43,859 nt of DNA, taken from the NCBI GenBank assembly GCA_001464385.1, contig LNFB01000319.1, positions 1 to 43,859 on the forward strand. Direction: 5' to 3'. The notes under the pieces are model-generated. The model worked only from the letters and a program-made list of their open reading frames with translations. It was not told the DNA's origin and made no database searches. Of the stretch, positions 1-8,542 are shown piece after piece (position 1 is the stretch's first letter; each line of letters begins with the position of its first letter). The stretch is from Deltaproteobacteria bacterium Ga0077550. Lineage in GTDB: Bacteria; Myxococcota_A; Polyangia; Nannocystales; Nannocystaceae. A program made the translations under genes and the position numbers.

Positions 1-191
1 CCATCCGCCGAGGCGCTGCCCGCCGTCGTGGCCGCGGTGGCGCTGCCCCCCGTGGAGCTCGAGCTGCCCCCCTCGGCGCCGCCGCTGCTGGCCTCGCCGG
101 AGCCCGTCGCCGGGTTCGACGAATCGCCGCACGCCGTGGTCGAGAGGATCGCGAAGGTGCCGAGCAACGTGGGGAGCTTGCGCATGGTCAT
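1..191 (-). CDS. Partial surface lipoprotein (5' end only)
   Basis: Reading leftward from ATG at 191 gives an open frame that runs off the window edge. The first 21 residues form a lipoprotein signal peptide: Arg-Lys near the start, a hydrophobic core (LPTLLGTFAILSTTA) and Cys21 as the likely lipidated residue. After the Cys comes a Ser/Gly/Thr/Ala-rich linker of at least 40 residues, the same design as the other lipoproteins in this window. The functional domain lies outside. It is divergent from the CotH-type gene, with a 193-bp gap that must hold both promoters. A second in-frame ATG at 185 is an alternative start. Role unknown; probably outer-membrane or cell-surface anchored. Confidence 0.75.
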   Translation of the reverse strand, partial: MTMRKLPTLLGTFAILSTTACGDSSNPATGSGEASSGGAEGGSSSSTGGSATAATTAGSASAD

Positions 192-384
192 GGGCCTCGA
201 AGCGAAGGGTTGCGGTCACGGCGGCGCTCAGCGCCCCGAACGAAGGGCGAGCACCCGCAGCGCAGAGCATCATACGCGCACCGTCGCCGCGTCGGCGGGG
301 AAAGAAGGGGGCCGGTCGGCGCTCGCTCCGCCCACCGCCCCGCGCACGCGATGCGGGGACTCGCCCGAAGCGTCGCGCCCTGGC

Positions 385-2238
385 ATGCTCGACGGGATGC
401 CGGTCGACTCTGGATGGGTGGCGCGCACGTCGAGTGCGCTGGGGTTGCGTCTGATGTCGTGCGCCCTCGCGGGTGTTGCAGGCTGCAATGACGACGCGAC
501 GGCGTCGTCGGTGGGCGAGACCTCCGGGAGCGCAGAGGGCACCAGCACCTCGGTGTCCGAGAGCTCGGGCACGCCGGGCACCACGGACGGGCCCGCCGAC
601 ACGACCGCGGGCCCGAGCAGCGACGACAGCAGCGGCCCGACGCCGCCGGATCTGCCGCCCGCGCCCGCCCCGGTGACGATCAACGAGGTGATGCCCGACA
701 ACGATTCCACGCTCAACGGCCCCGACGGGTACAGCACGCCGGACTGGGTCGAGCTGGTGAACACCGGCGCAGAGCCGGTGGCGCTCTCGCGCATCGGCCT
801 GCGCAACGGGGCCAACGAGAGCTGGACCGGCACCGCCGCCGATGGCGAGATCGCGCCGGGCGAGCACCTGTTGATCTGGCTCGGCGCGCCGCAGGGTGGC
901 GACGGCGGGATCTGGACCGGCTGGCCCGTCGAGAAAGAGTACGACGGCCTCGTGCTGGTGTTCGACGGCCACGACGCCGAGCAGGTCGCGTGGGCCGTGC
1001 TCGGCGACGACGTGTCGTCGATGCGCCTGCCCGACACCACCGGCGAGTTCGTGTCGACCGCGTGGCCGACCCCGGCCGAGGTCAACCTCGACGTCGCGAG
1101 CCCGACCCTCGACTCCGCCGAGGAGACGGTCTTCCTCACCGACACCGTCCACCGCATCGACTTCGTGCTGTCGCCCGAGACCTCGGCGACGCTCGACCAG
1201 CCCGATCGCCCCGAGGTCCACATCGAGGCGATGATCGACGGCATCCGCTTCGCCGACGTCGGCCTCAAGCTCAAGGGCTCGGCCTCCTACGACACGATGG
1301 ACGGCAAGCCGGGCTTCGTCGTCGACATGAACCAGTGGCTGCCGGGCACCGAGTTCCGCGGGCTCACGGCGTTCAAGCTGCACAACGGGGCCGTCATCGA
1401 TCCGACGCGGGCCCGCGATCACATCACGTATGCGCTCGCCCGCGACATCGGCCTGGTGGCGCCGCGCGTCGGCTGGGCCGAGGTCTACTTCAGCGACGAG
1501 TACTACGGCATCTACATGATCATCGAGCGCCACGACGACACGATGATCGAGGCCCGTCGTCCCGGCGGCGGCGAGCTCGGCATGATCTTCGAGCCGACCG
1601 TCGGCTGGGAGAACGACTTCGGCTCGCAGATGTCGTGGGACTACGAGGACGGCCCCGATCCGCTGCCGGCCGAGGCGACCGCCACGCTGAACGCGATCGA
1701 CGATCTGGTCTCGGGCCCCGCGACCGATCAAGCGGTCACGCAGCTGTGGAACTACATGGACCAGGACAAGCTGTGGGCGTACATGGCCTGGGAGTCGGTC
1801 GTGTCGCACTACGACGGCTACAAGGCGCCCAACAACTGGCGCGTCTTCGTCGACGGCACCACGTTCAAGGCCGAGTTCGCCCCGAGCGGCGCCGAGTGGA
1901 CCTGGGACTTCGATGTGGACATCTGGTGGTACGGTGGGCGCGTCGCGTGGTGGTGCACGCAGAACACCACATGTGCGCACGGCTACGCGGCGAAGATCCT
2001 CGAGGTCGCCGATCGCGTCGACGCGATGGGGCTGCTCGCGGAGTTCGAGGCCCAGTCCGAGTTCCTCGCCCCGTACATCGCGATCGATCCGCGCTTCCCG
2101 ATCTACGACGAGAACAGCTACTGGTACCCCTACGGCACGTTCGAGCACGCGTACCCGAGCACGATCGAGCACCTCACCAACAATCCGATCGCGGCCCGGA
2201 ACGCGGCCTACGCCGCCTTCCCCGACCTGGTGCCCTGA
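385..2238 (+). CDS. Lipoprotein with lamin-tail and CotH domains
   Basis: The predicted protein has 617 residues. The signal peptide ends in V-A-G-C (Cys34), so it is a lipoprotein. A Ser/Thr/Gly/Asp linker follows (about 38-90). Residues about 96-230 look like a lamin-tail domain: an ITINEV-like opening, D-WVEL-N and a G..L..G pattern. Residues about 250-600 look like the CotH family: F-R-G-L-FKL-N, then R-D-H, a Y-G-Y-ER-D segment near the middle, then W-DFD. CotH proteins are atypical kinases of spore coat and surface proteins; activity here is not shown. The frame is open upstream to position 28, but a start at 385 (or ATG 397) gives the signal peptide. The last codons are followed only 20 bp later by the next gene, suggesting an operon. 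Confidence 0.85.
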   Translation: MLDGMPVDSGWVARTSSALGLRLMSCALAGVAGCNDDATASSVGETSGSAEGTSTSVSESSGTPGTTDGPADTTAGPSSDDSSGPTPPDLPPAPAPVTINEVMPDNDSTLNGPDGYSTPDWVELVNTGAEPVALSRIGLRNGANESWTGTAADGEIAPGEHLLIWLGAPQGGDGGIWTGWPVEKEYDGLVLVFDGHDAEQVAWAVLGDDVSSMRLPDTTGEFVSTAWPTPAEVNLDVASPTLDSAEETVFLTDTVHRIDFVLSPETSATLDQPDRPEVHIEAMIDGIRFADVGLKLKGSASYDTMDGKPGFVVDMNQWLPGTEFRGLTAFKLHNGAVIDPTRARDHITYALARDIGLVAPRVGWAEVYFSDEYYGIYMIIERHDDTMIEARRPGGGELGMIFEPTVGWENDFGSQMSWDYEDGPDPLPAEATATLNAIDDLVSGPATDQAVTQLWNYMDQDKLWAYMAWESVVSHYDGYKAPNNWRVFVDGTTFKAEFAPSGAEWTWDFDVDIWWYGGRVAWWCTQNTTCAHGYAAKILEVADRVDAMGLLAEFEAQSEFLAPYIAIDPRFPIYDENSYWYPYGTFEHAYPSTIEHLTNNPIAARNAAYAAFPDLVP

Positions 2239-2258
2239 AGCCCTGATACCCTCGGGCG

Positions 2259-3248
2259 GTGGTGCGCCCGATCCCGCAGCGACGCGCCGGTCCGATCGCC
2301 GCGTTGCTCGTCGCGATCGCCCTGCCGGCGTGCACGGCGGGCGCGTTCGCGTGCGTCGACGATGCGTCCTGCAGCGGCGGCGTCTGTGAGGCCTCGGGGT
2401 ACTGCAGCTTCCCCGACGCGGACTGCGACTCGGGCCAGCGCTATGGCGAGCACGCGCCCGCCGAGCTCGCGGGGGCGTGCGTCGTGCCGGGCGCCGCGTC
2501 GACCGGGACGTCGTCGGGGTCGGGCAGCACGTCCTTCGATCCGCCGACGACGCAGGATGGCACCGCGCCGGGCGAGGTGTCGGCGCCGGGCGAGTCGAGC
2601 TCGGGGGACGCCACCACCGCGCCGGTGGGGACGATGACATCGACGGGCGAGACCTCGACGACGGCGGCGGACGCGGGGACGAGTGGGCCCGATCCGGCCG
2701 CTTGCGTGGTCGAGGAGTTCGACGACGCGGAGCTGGACGGGTGGTTCCCCTGGGCGAACCCGGGCGCCACCGCCGTGGTCGAGGGCGGTCGGTTGGTGCT
2801 GGGCTTCGCGGTCGAGCCGAGCAACGCCGGCCTCGCGCACGGCGTGGTCGGGCTGGTCGGTCGCGTCTTCGACGTCGAGGTGGTCGGCGGTCCCGTCGCG
2901 AACTCCCACGCGCAGCTCAGCATCACGATCTCGCGGCCCGACGACGTCGCGCACATGCTCGTGCTCGAGGGCGGCACCCTCGCCATGCTGCGCTGGGACG
3001 GGCAGGCGTCCGACGTGCAGGCGTCGATCATCGTCGGGGACGCACCGCCGCGCTACTGGCGGGTGATCGCGAGCGACGCCGCGCTCACGTGGCAGTACGC
3101 GTTCGAGCCGGACGCGTTCGTCGACCTCGCGGTCGAGATGGTCGAGGGCGTCAGCGAGATGAGCATCGACGTGGTCGCGAACACCTGGCAGCCCGAGGTG
3201 GCGCCGGGCGAGGCGATCCTCGAGCGGGTGTCGGACTGCCCCGCGTGA
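2259..3248 (+). CDS. Cys-rich lipoprotein with C-terminal beta-sandwich
   Basis: The 329-residue protein probably starts at GTG 2259 (a second GTG follows directly). Residues 1-25 form a lipoprotein signal (Arg-rich start, ALLVAIALPAC, Cys25). Residues about 30-75 are a Cys-rich module with the spacing C..D..C..G.CE..G.CS..D..C..G, common in exported myxobacterial proteins. A Ser/Thr/Gly linker runs from about 80 to 145. The rest (about 148-329) is a beta-rich domain starting with a D-D-A-E-L-D-G-W motif, resembling concanavalin-type or DUF1349-like sandwiches that bind sugars. That fold assignment is a guess from the pattern. It lies 20 bp after the CotH gene and 76 bp before the next lipoprotein on the same strand. 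Confidence 0.75.
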   Translation: MVRPIPQRRAGPIAALLVAIALPACTAGAFACVDDASCSGGVCEASGYCSFPDADCDSGQRYGEHAPAELAGACVVPGAASTGTSSGSGSTSFDPPTTQDGTAPGEVSAPGESSSGDATTAPVGTMTSTGETSTTAADAGTSGPDPAACVVEEFDDAELDGWFPWANPGATAVVEGGRLVLGFAVEPSNAGLAHGVVGLVGRVFDVEVVGGPVANSHAQLSITISRPDDVAHMLVLEGGTLAMLRWDGQASDVQASIIVGDAPPRYWRVIASDAALTWQYAFEPDAFVDLAVEMVEGVSEMSIDVVANTWQPEVAPGEAILERVSDCPA

Positions 3249-3324
3249 CCCGACGCCGCCGGTGCCCGTGCGCGGCGAGCGACCCGTGCGTCGCGTCGCG
3301 GGCTCACGTACACTCGCGAAAACG

Positions 3325-3882
3325 ATGCATCGCCTGACCTTTGCCTTCGCTGCCCTCGTCGTGACCACCACCGCCTGCGGCAAGGACGACGGCGGCACCA
3401 CCGGCGCCGCGGACACGACGACGGGCACGAGCACGACGACGGGGACCTCGAGCGAGTCGAGCACCTCCGACGAGTCCACGTCGTCGTCGTCGTCGTCGAG
3501 CTCCGGCCCCGGCACGCCGTCGTGCCCGTTCTACGCCTACCAGCAGCCCCCCGAGGGCAACGTGGGCGAGCCGTACGAGTACATCCCCGAGCCCACCGAC
3601 GAGCCCAAGTACTGGTTCGTCGAGTACGAGGCGACGGTCCCGGGGCTCACGTTCGGCCCGATGATCTCCGGCACCCCCGAGGCCGAGGGCGGCTATCCGC
3701 TGATGGTGTCGATCGTCGACGGCAACGGTGGCGTGTGCCAGCCGCAGATGTTCACGCTCGTGATCGGGCCGCCGCTGCCCGGCGATTCCTCGACGTCGGG
3801 GACGTCGGGGGACGAAAGCAGCGGGAGCGACTCGAGCGGCAGCAGCGGGACCGACAGCGGCTCGTCGAGCTCGGGCGGGTGA
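3325..3882 (+). CDS. Small lipoprotein with putative Ig (He_PIG-like) domain
   Basis: The 185-residue protein starts at ATG 3325. The frame is open from 3262, but only this start gives the signal peptide, with Cys18 after TTTA. A Ser/Thr linker (about 20-65) includes a run of Ser encoded by six TCG codons. The central domain (about 67-152) carries the G-L-T-F...I-S-G-T-P-E-A-E-G-Y...V-D-G pattern of cadherin-like putative Ig (He_PIG) domains. The C-terminal 30 residues are again Ser/Gly/Asp-rich, so a single Ig-like domain sits between two disordered tethers. Role unknown; probably cell-surface. It ends just before a hairpin facing gltA. Confidence 0.78.
   Translation: MHRLTFAFAALVVTTTACGKDDGGTTGAADTTTGTSTTTGTSSESSTSDESTSSSSSSSSGPGTPSCPFYAYQQPPEGNVGEPYEYIPEPTDEPKYWFVEYEATVPGLTFGPMISGTPEAEGGYPLMVSIVDGNGGVCQPQMFTLVIGPPLPGDSSTSGTSGDESSGSDSSGSSGTDSGSSSSGG
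3481..3498 (+). repeat. (TCG)6 microsatellite inside a lipoprotein linker
   Basis: Six perfect TCG units lie in frame as Ser codons in the linker of the Ig-like lipoprotein. Gain or loss of a unit changes linker length without a frameshift. Confidence 0.9.
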
Positions 3883-3888
3883 GCCGCG

Positions 3889-3911
3889 ACCCGAGGCGCG
3901 ACGCCTCGGGT
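3889..3911 (+). terminator. Hairpin after the Ig-like lipoprotein gene
   Basis: A 10-bp perfect stem (acccgaggcg / cgcctcgggt) with a 3-nt loop begins 6 bp after the TGA at 3880-3882. No T-tract follows, as is usual at this GC content. It probably ends transcription of the plus-strand lipoprotein genes. Confidence 0.6.
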
Positions 3912-3930
3912 GCGCGGCCTCGGGACCGTC

Positions 3931-3946
3931 GAGCGGTGACTGCGGG

Positions 3947-3955
<9 letters not shown>
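3931..3955. terminator. Hairpin overlapping the gltA stop
   Basis: A 10-bp perfect stem (gagcggtgac / gtcaccgctc) with a 5-nt loop. The right arm covers the last codons and stop of gltA on the minus strand, so it could serve either convergent transcript. Confidence 0.5.
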
Positions 3956-5242
<1,287 letters not shown>

Positions 5243-5397
5243 GAGTGGCCTCGCGAGTTGGTGAACGGGCCGCAGGCTACCACCGCCCCTGGCGGTCCGC
5301 GTGGCCAACTGCGCAAATCCGTGCGCAGCCACCGACCGGGCGCCGCGTGGCGGGCGATTCGGTGACGGATGGGGCCTGGGTGCCCGCACTCACCGCA

Positions 5398-6792
5398 ATG
5401 CGTCGCCTCACCGCCGTCCTATCCGCCGCCCTCGCGTCACCCCTCGGCTGCGTCGTCGCCGAGGGCGACGATCCGGGGCCCGTCTCGCCCAGCAGCTCGG
5501 GCGGCGACGACGACGCACCCGTCGACGGTTCGACCGGCGACGACGTCGTGCCCGAGGACTGCCCCGCGCCCACCGCGGGGCCGACGATGCACGCGGGCAA
5601 CAACGTCGAGGCCGACGAGGTGTGGACCGCCGACGGTAGCCCGCACCTGGTGCCCTACGACTTCACGATCCACGCCGAGGTCGTCGTCGAGCCCTGCGCG
5701 GTGGTGCAGCTCGGCGAGTCGCTGACCCTCACCCTCGGCGACGGGGGCGCGCTGATCGCCGAGGGCGAGGCCAGCCAGCCGATCCACTTCGAGCGCCTCG
5801 GCGAGGATCGGTGGACGGCGATCCGACTGTACGGCGGGACCGCGAGCTTCGCCCACGCGGTCATCGACGGCGGTGGTCGACTCGGCAACACCTTGCCCGT
5901 GCTCACCGGCGCGCTGCTCGTGCGCGGTCGCAGCGGCGCGACGGCGCCCGACGGCACGCTCGCCGTCGATCACGTCGAGATCACCGACAGCGAGGCCGTG
6001 GGCGTGCGGCTCGATGGGTTCGGCGCGTTCACGGCCGACTCGGCGGATCTCACCATCACCGGCGGCGAGGCGCAGCCGGTGAGCGCCGCGGCGACGGTCG
6101 TGGGCTCGATCCCGTCGGGGAGCTACGTCGGCAACGGTGACGACGCGATCGTGCTGACGACCGCGAACACGGAGGAGATCACGAGCGACGCGACGATCCA
6201 CGATCGGGGCGTGCCGTATCTCGTCGGCGTGCCGGGGCAGGTCGCCGATCTGCGGGTCCAGGCGACCCCCGGGGCCCTCGCGACGCTGACCATCCTGCCC
6301 GGAGTCACCCTGCGATTCCCGGCCGACGGCGTGTTCACGATCGACCACGCCAGCGGCGATGCCCCGGCGACCGGGGCGCTCGTCGCGGTCGGCACCGCCG
6401 ACGCGCCCATCGTGTTCACCTCGGCTGCGCCCGTACCGACCGCGGGCGACTGGCTCGGCGTGGTGTTCGGCGGCGTGCCTGCGCTCGCCGACCGGCTCGC
6501 GCACGTGCGGGTCGAGTACGCCGGCGGCGCGAGCTCCAGCGGCTCGGACTCGTGCCCCTACCCGGGCGAGTCGATCCCCAGCGCGGCGATCCGGATCTAC
6601 GGACCACCCAGCGACGCGCTCATCACCCAGACCGCGATCGTCGCGAGCGCCGGCCACGGCATCGATCGCGGCTGGCGCGACGACGTGGTGGTGGACCTGC
6701 TCGAGACCAACGAGTTCGACGTGGCGGGCTGCCGCCAGACGTGGTCGAAGCTCGACGACGGGACGTGTCCGGACCCCGTGCCTTGCCCGTGA
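5398..6792 (+). CDS. Lipoprotein, probable right-handed beta-helix
   Basis: The 464-residue protein starts at ATG 5398, giving a signal peptide (MRRLTAVLSAALASPLG, Cys18). A short Ser/Asp linker follows. The body is made of short, regular beta-strand-like repeats with terms such as A-P-I-V-F-T-S-A near 340-350 and GDWLGVVFGG near 353-362. This pattern is typical of parallel beta-helix surface proteins and closely resembles the converging lipoprotein at 6874-8361 (shared A-D-A-P-I-[IV]-F-T-S motif), suggesting the two are distant relatives. The C-terminal part holds several Cys. The substrate or partner is unknown. It converges on that gene across a strong hairpin. Confidence 0.72.
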   Translation: MRRLTAVLSAALASPLGCVVAEGDDPGPVSPSSSGGDDDAPVDGSTGDDVVPEDCPAPTAGPTMHAGNNVEADEVWTADGSPHLVPYDFTIHAEVVVEPCAVVQLGESLTLTLGDGGALIAEGEASQPIHFERLGEDRWTAIRLYGGTASFAHAVIDGGGRLGNTLPVLTGALLVRGRSGATAPDGTLAVDHVEITDSEAVGVRLDGFGAFTADSADLTITGGEAQPVSAAATVVGSIPSGSYVGNGDDAIVLTTANTEEITSDATIHDRGVPYLVGVPGQVADLRVQATPGALATLTILPGVTLRFPADGVFTIDHASGDAPATGALVAVGTADAPIVFTSAAPVPTAGDWLGVVFGGVPALADRLAHVRVEYAGGASSSGSDSCPYPGESIPSAAIRIYGPPSDALITQTAIVASAGHGIDRGWRDDVVVDLLETNEFDVAGCRQTWSKLDDGTCPDPVPCP

Positions 6793-6802
6793 AAACGCGG
6801 AA

Positions 6803-6830
6803 CGCACCGCGATCTCGCGATCGCGGTGCG
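6803..6830. terminator. Bidirectional hairpin between convergent lipoprotein genes
   Basis: A perfect 12-bp stem (cgcaccgcgatc / gatcgcggtgcg) with a 4-nt loop starts 10 bp after the stop of the plus-strand gene. It lies in the 81-bp gap between two convergent genes and can act in both directions. Confidence 0.75.
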
Positions 6831-6839
6831 CTGGTTCTC

Positions 6840-6855
6840 CCCCCTTGCGAGGGGG
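6840..6855. terminator. Second small hairpin in the same gap
   Basis: A 6-bp stem (ccccct / aggggg) with a tgcg loop lies 18 bp before the end of the minus-strand lipoprotein gene. It is probably a backup terminator for one of the convergent genes. Confidence 0.4.
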
Positions 6856-6873
6856 ACTCCGATCGAGGGCCGA

Positions 6874-8361
6874 TCAGATGTTGTAGTTGGTCCAGCTCGC
6901 CTGGGTCCAGTCGTCACCCTCGGGGTCGACGGCGCCGACGTAGGTCGTGGCGTCGAGGGCCGGGTTGCCCGGATCGACGCCCGCGCCCACGGCGGCCGAG
7001 TCGGCGGCCGGCTTGATGTTCGGCGTGGTCCAGGTCGCATCGAGGCCGAGATCGACGCCCTCCATGTTGCCCGGCTGGTCGAGGATGTACGCACCCCACA
7101 TCGCGTCGTCCCAGGAGTAAGGGCCATCGCCCTGGTGGCCGAAGGCGCCCGCGGTGCCCCAGAAGCTACCCTCGACGACGATGCCGTCGGACTCGGCCAC
7201 GGTGATCGTCGCCTCGTCCTGGAACGTGCCCGCCGAGCCGGTGACGTTCGTGAAGTACGAGTTGAAGATGTGGGCCTCGGCGCCCTGCTTGATGTTGAAG
7301 CCGATGCTCTTGCCGGCGTTGCCGCCGTCACCCTGGCCGACGAAGGTCAGGTTCGCGATCCACGGGCTGGTCAGGGGCTCGGCCGTGAAGTTGTCCGGGC
7401 CGTTGGACCACTCGAGGCCGTGGTTGCTGTCGGGCTCGCTGGGGTCCTGGTGGACGAACGCGTACTGGATCGTGCCGGTGAAGCCGAGGTCGATGTCGAA
7501 GGCGTCGTCGGCCGCGCCGCTGGCGATGAGGTACTTGGCATCGAAGCCGCCACCGAACGCCTCGAAGGCGTCGTCGGAGCCCATGTGGCTCTGCACGTGG
7601 TCGACGGTGGTGCCGGTGCCGCAGGCGTAGAACGTGATGCCGTTCAGCTCGTTGTCGACGACGAGCTCGAAGCCGGCCCACTCGACGCGGACGTACTGCA
7701 GCGTGCCGCAGCTGTGGGCCGGGTCGGTGCCGCCGTAGTCCGGCGGATCCGCGAAGCCCTCGGCCAGGCCGACGCCCGTCGGCAGGTTGACCTCGGCGAG
7801 CCCGAGCAGCACGAGGCCGCCCCAGTCCTGGCGAGCGCGCGAGCCGACCGGCTGGCTCGACGTGAAGATGATCGGCGCGTCGGCGGTGCCGGCGGCCTCG
7901 ATCGTCGCGTCGGTGTCGATGACGAGCGCGCTGCCGTTCTGGCCGACGACGGTGGTGCCGGGCTCGAGGGTCAGGGTCGCGCCGCGGACGTAGGTCTCAC
8001 CGGCGAGCACCCAGACGGTGTCGCAGGTGAGCATGGTGTCCTCGGTGATCTCGGCGTCGAGCGCCATGCGCGGCGCGTCCGGGTCGTCGCCGTCGGCGCA
8101 GCCCGCGGGTGCCGTGGGATCGGTGTCGGTGGTGTCCGGGTCCGTCGGGTTCGTCGGGTCCGTATCGGTCGTCGACGGGTCGCTCGGATCGCTCGGGTTC
8201 GTGGTCGGATCGCCCGACGGGTCGGTCGGGTCCGTGCCCGCGCTCGTGTCGACGGGGGTGCCGGTGTCCTCGGCGTTGGTCTCGTTGTCGCCGGAGTCTG
8301 TGCAGCCGTACGCGCCGACCGGAAGCGAGAGGGCAAATGCGATCTTGGTAAGCCGTTGCAT
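6874..8361 (-). CDS. Ton-linked secreted lipoprotein with beta-helix-like fold
   Basis: The 495-residue protein starts at ATG 8361 with a clear AGGAG 5 nt upstream. The signal peptide ends at Cys20 (VGAYGC; the lipobox is only fair). A linker of about 70 residues is built from D-P-T/S-D-P-T repeats. The main domain has A-D-A-P-I-I-F-T-S, then D-W-G-G-L-V-L-L-G, then L-Q-Y-V-R-V-E-W-A-G. This order is seen in large beta-helix surface lipoproteins found beside TonB-dependent receptors in several phyla. It is the last gene of the Ton cluster, 181 bp after the receptor, with its own upstream GTCAC-N6-GTGAC element. A role as a surface partner of the receptor (substrate capture) is inferred from position. 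Confidence 0.75.
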   Translation of the reverse strand: MQRLTKIAFALSLPVGAYGCTDSGDNETNAEDTGTPVDTSAGTDPTDPSGDPTTNPSDPSDPSTTDTDPTNPTDPDTTDTDPTAPAGCADGDDPDAPRMALDAEITEDTMLTCDTVWVLAGETYVRGATLTLEPGTTVVGQNGSALVIDTDATIEAAGTADAPIIFTSSQPVGSRARQDWGGLVLLGLAEVNLPTGVGLAEGFADPPDYGGTDPAHSCGTLQYVRVEWAGFELVVDNELNGITFYACGTGTTVDHVQSHMGSDDAFEAFGGGFDAKYLIASGAADDAFDIDLGFTGTIQYAFVHQDPSEPDSNHGLEWSNGPDNFTAEPLTSPWIANLTFVGQGDGGNAGKSIGFNIKQGAEAHIFNSYFTNVTGSAGTFQDEATITVAESDGIVVEGSFWGTAGAFGHQGDGPYSWDDAMWGAYILDQPGNMEGVDLGLDATWTTPNIKPAADSAAVGAGVDPGNPALDATTYVGAVDPEGDDWTQASWTNYNI

Positions 8362-8479
8362 GGGAGCTCCTCGTGTGGCCGGGCGGGAAGAAGTCGCCTC
8401 GTGCCGCCCTGCTTATCCCCGGCCTGCGTCACGCGATCGCGGCGGATGGAGAAACTCTGTGTCACAGCTTCGCGATCGC

Positions 8480-8495
8480 GTCACGGTTCGGTGAC
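8480..8495. promoter_or_regulatory. GTCAC-N6-GTGAC inverted repeat upstream of the Ton-linked lipoprotein
   Basis: GTCAC (8480-8484), six bases, then GTGAC (8491-8495). It lies in the 181-bp gap between the receptor and the lipoprotein, about 119 bp before the lipoprotein start. Two more GTCAC copies lie nearby (8428, 8461). The same architecture stands upstream of the response regulator at 14357-14372, so it is a candidate operator for that regulator. Confidence 0.45.
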
Positions 8496-8542
8496 CGCCA
8501 GGCGACGGCGGTCTGCCCGCCCGATCGCGTGGCGCGCCGCGA

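Noticed and set aside
270..1274. Long minus-strand open frame opposite the CotH gene
   Set aside because: It lies antisense to a well-supported gene, with low-complexity residue use; GC-rich DNA opens such frames by chance.
5243..5389. N-terminal extension of citrate synthase
   Set aside because: The extra 49 residues are Arg/Pro-rich with no family match; ATG 5242 with a ribosome-binding site fits the family.
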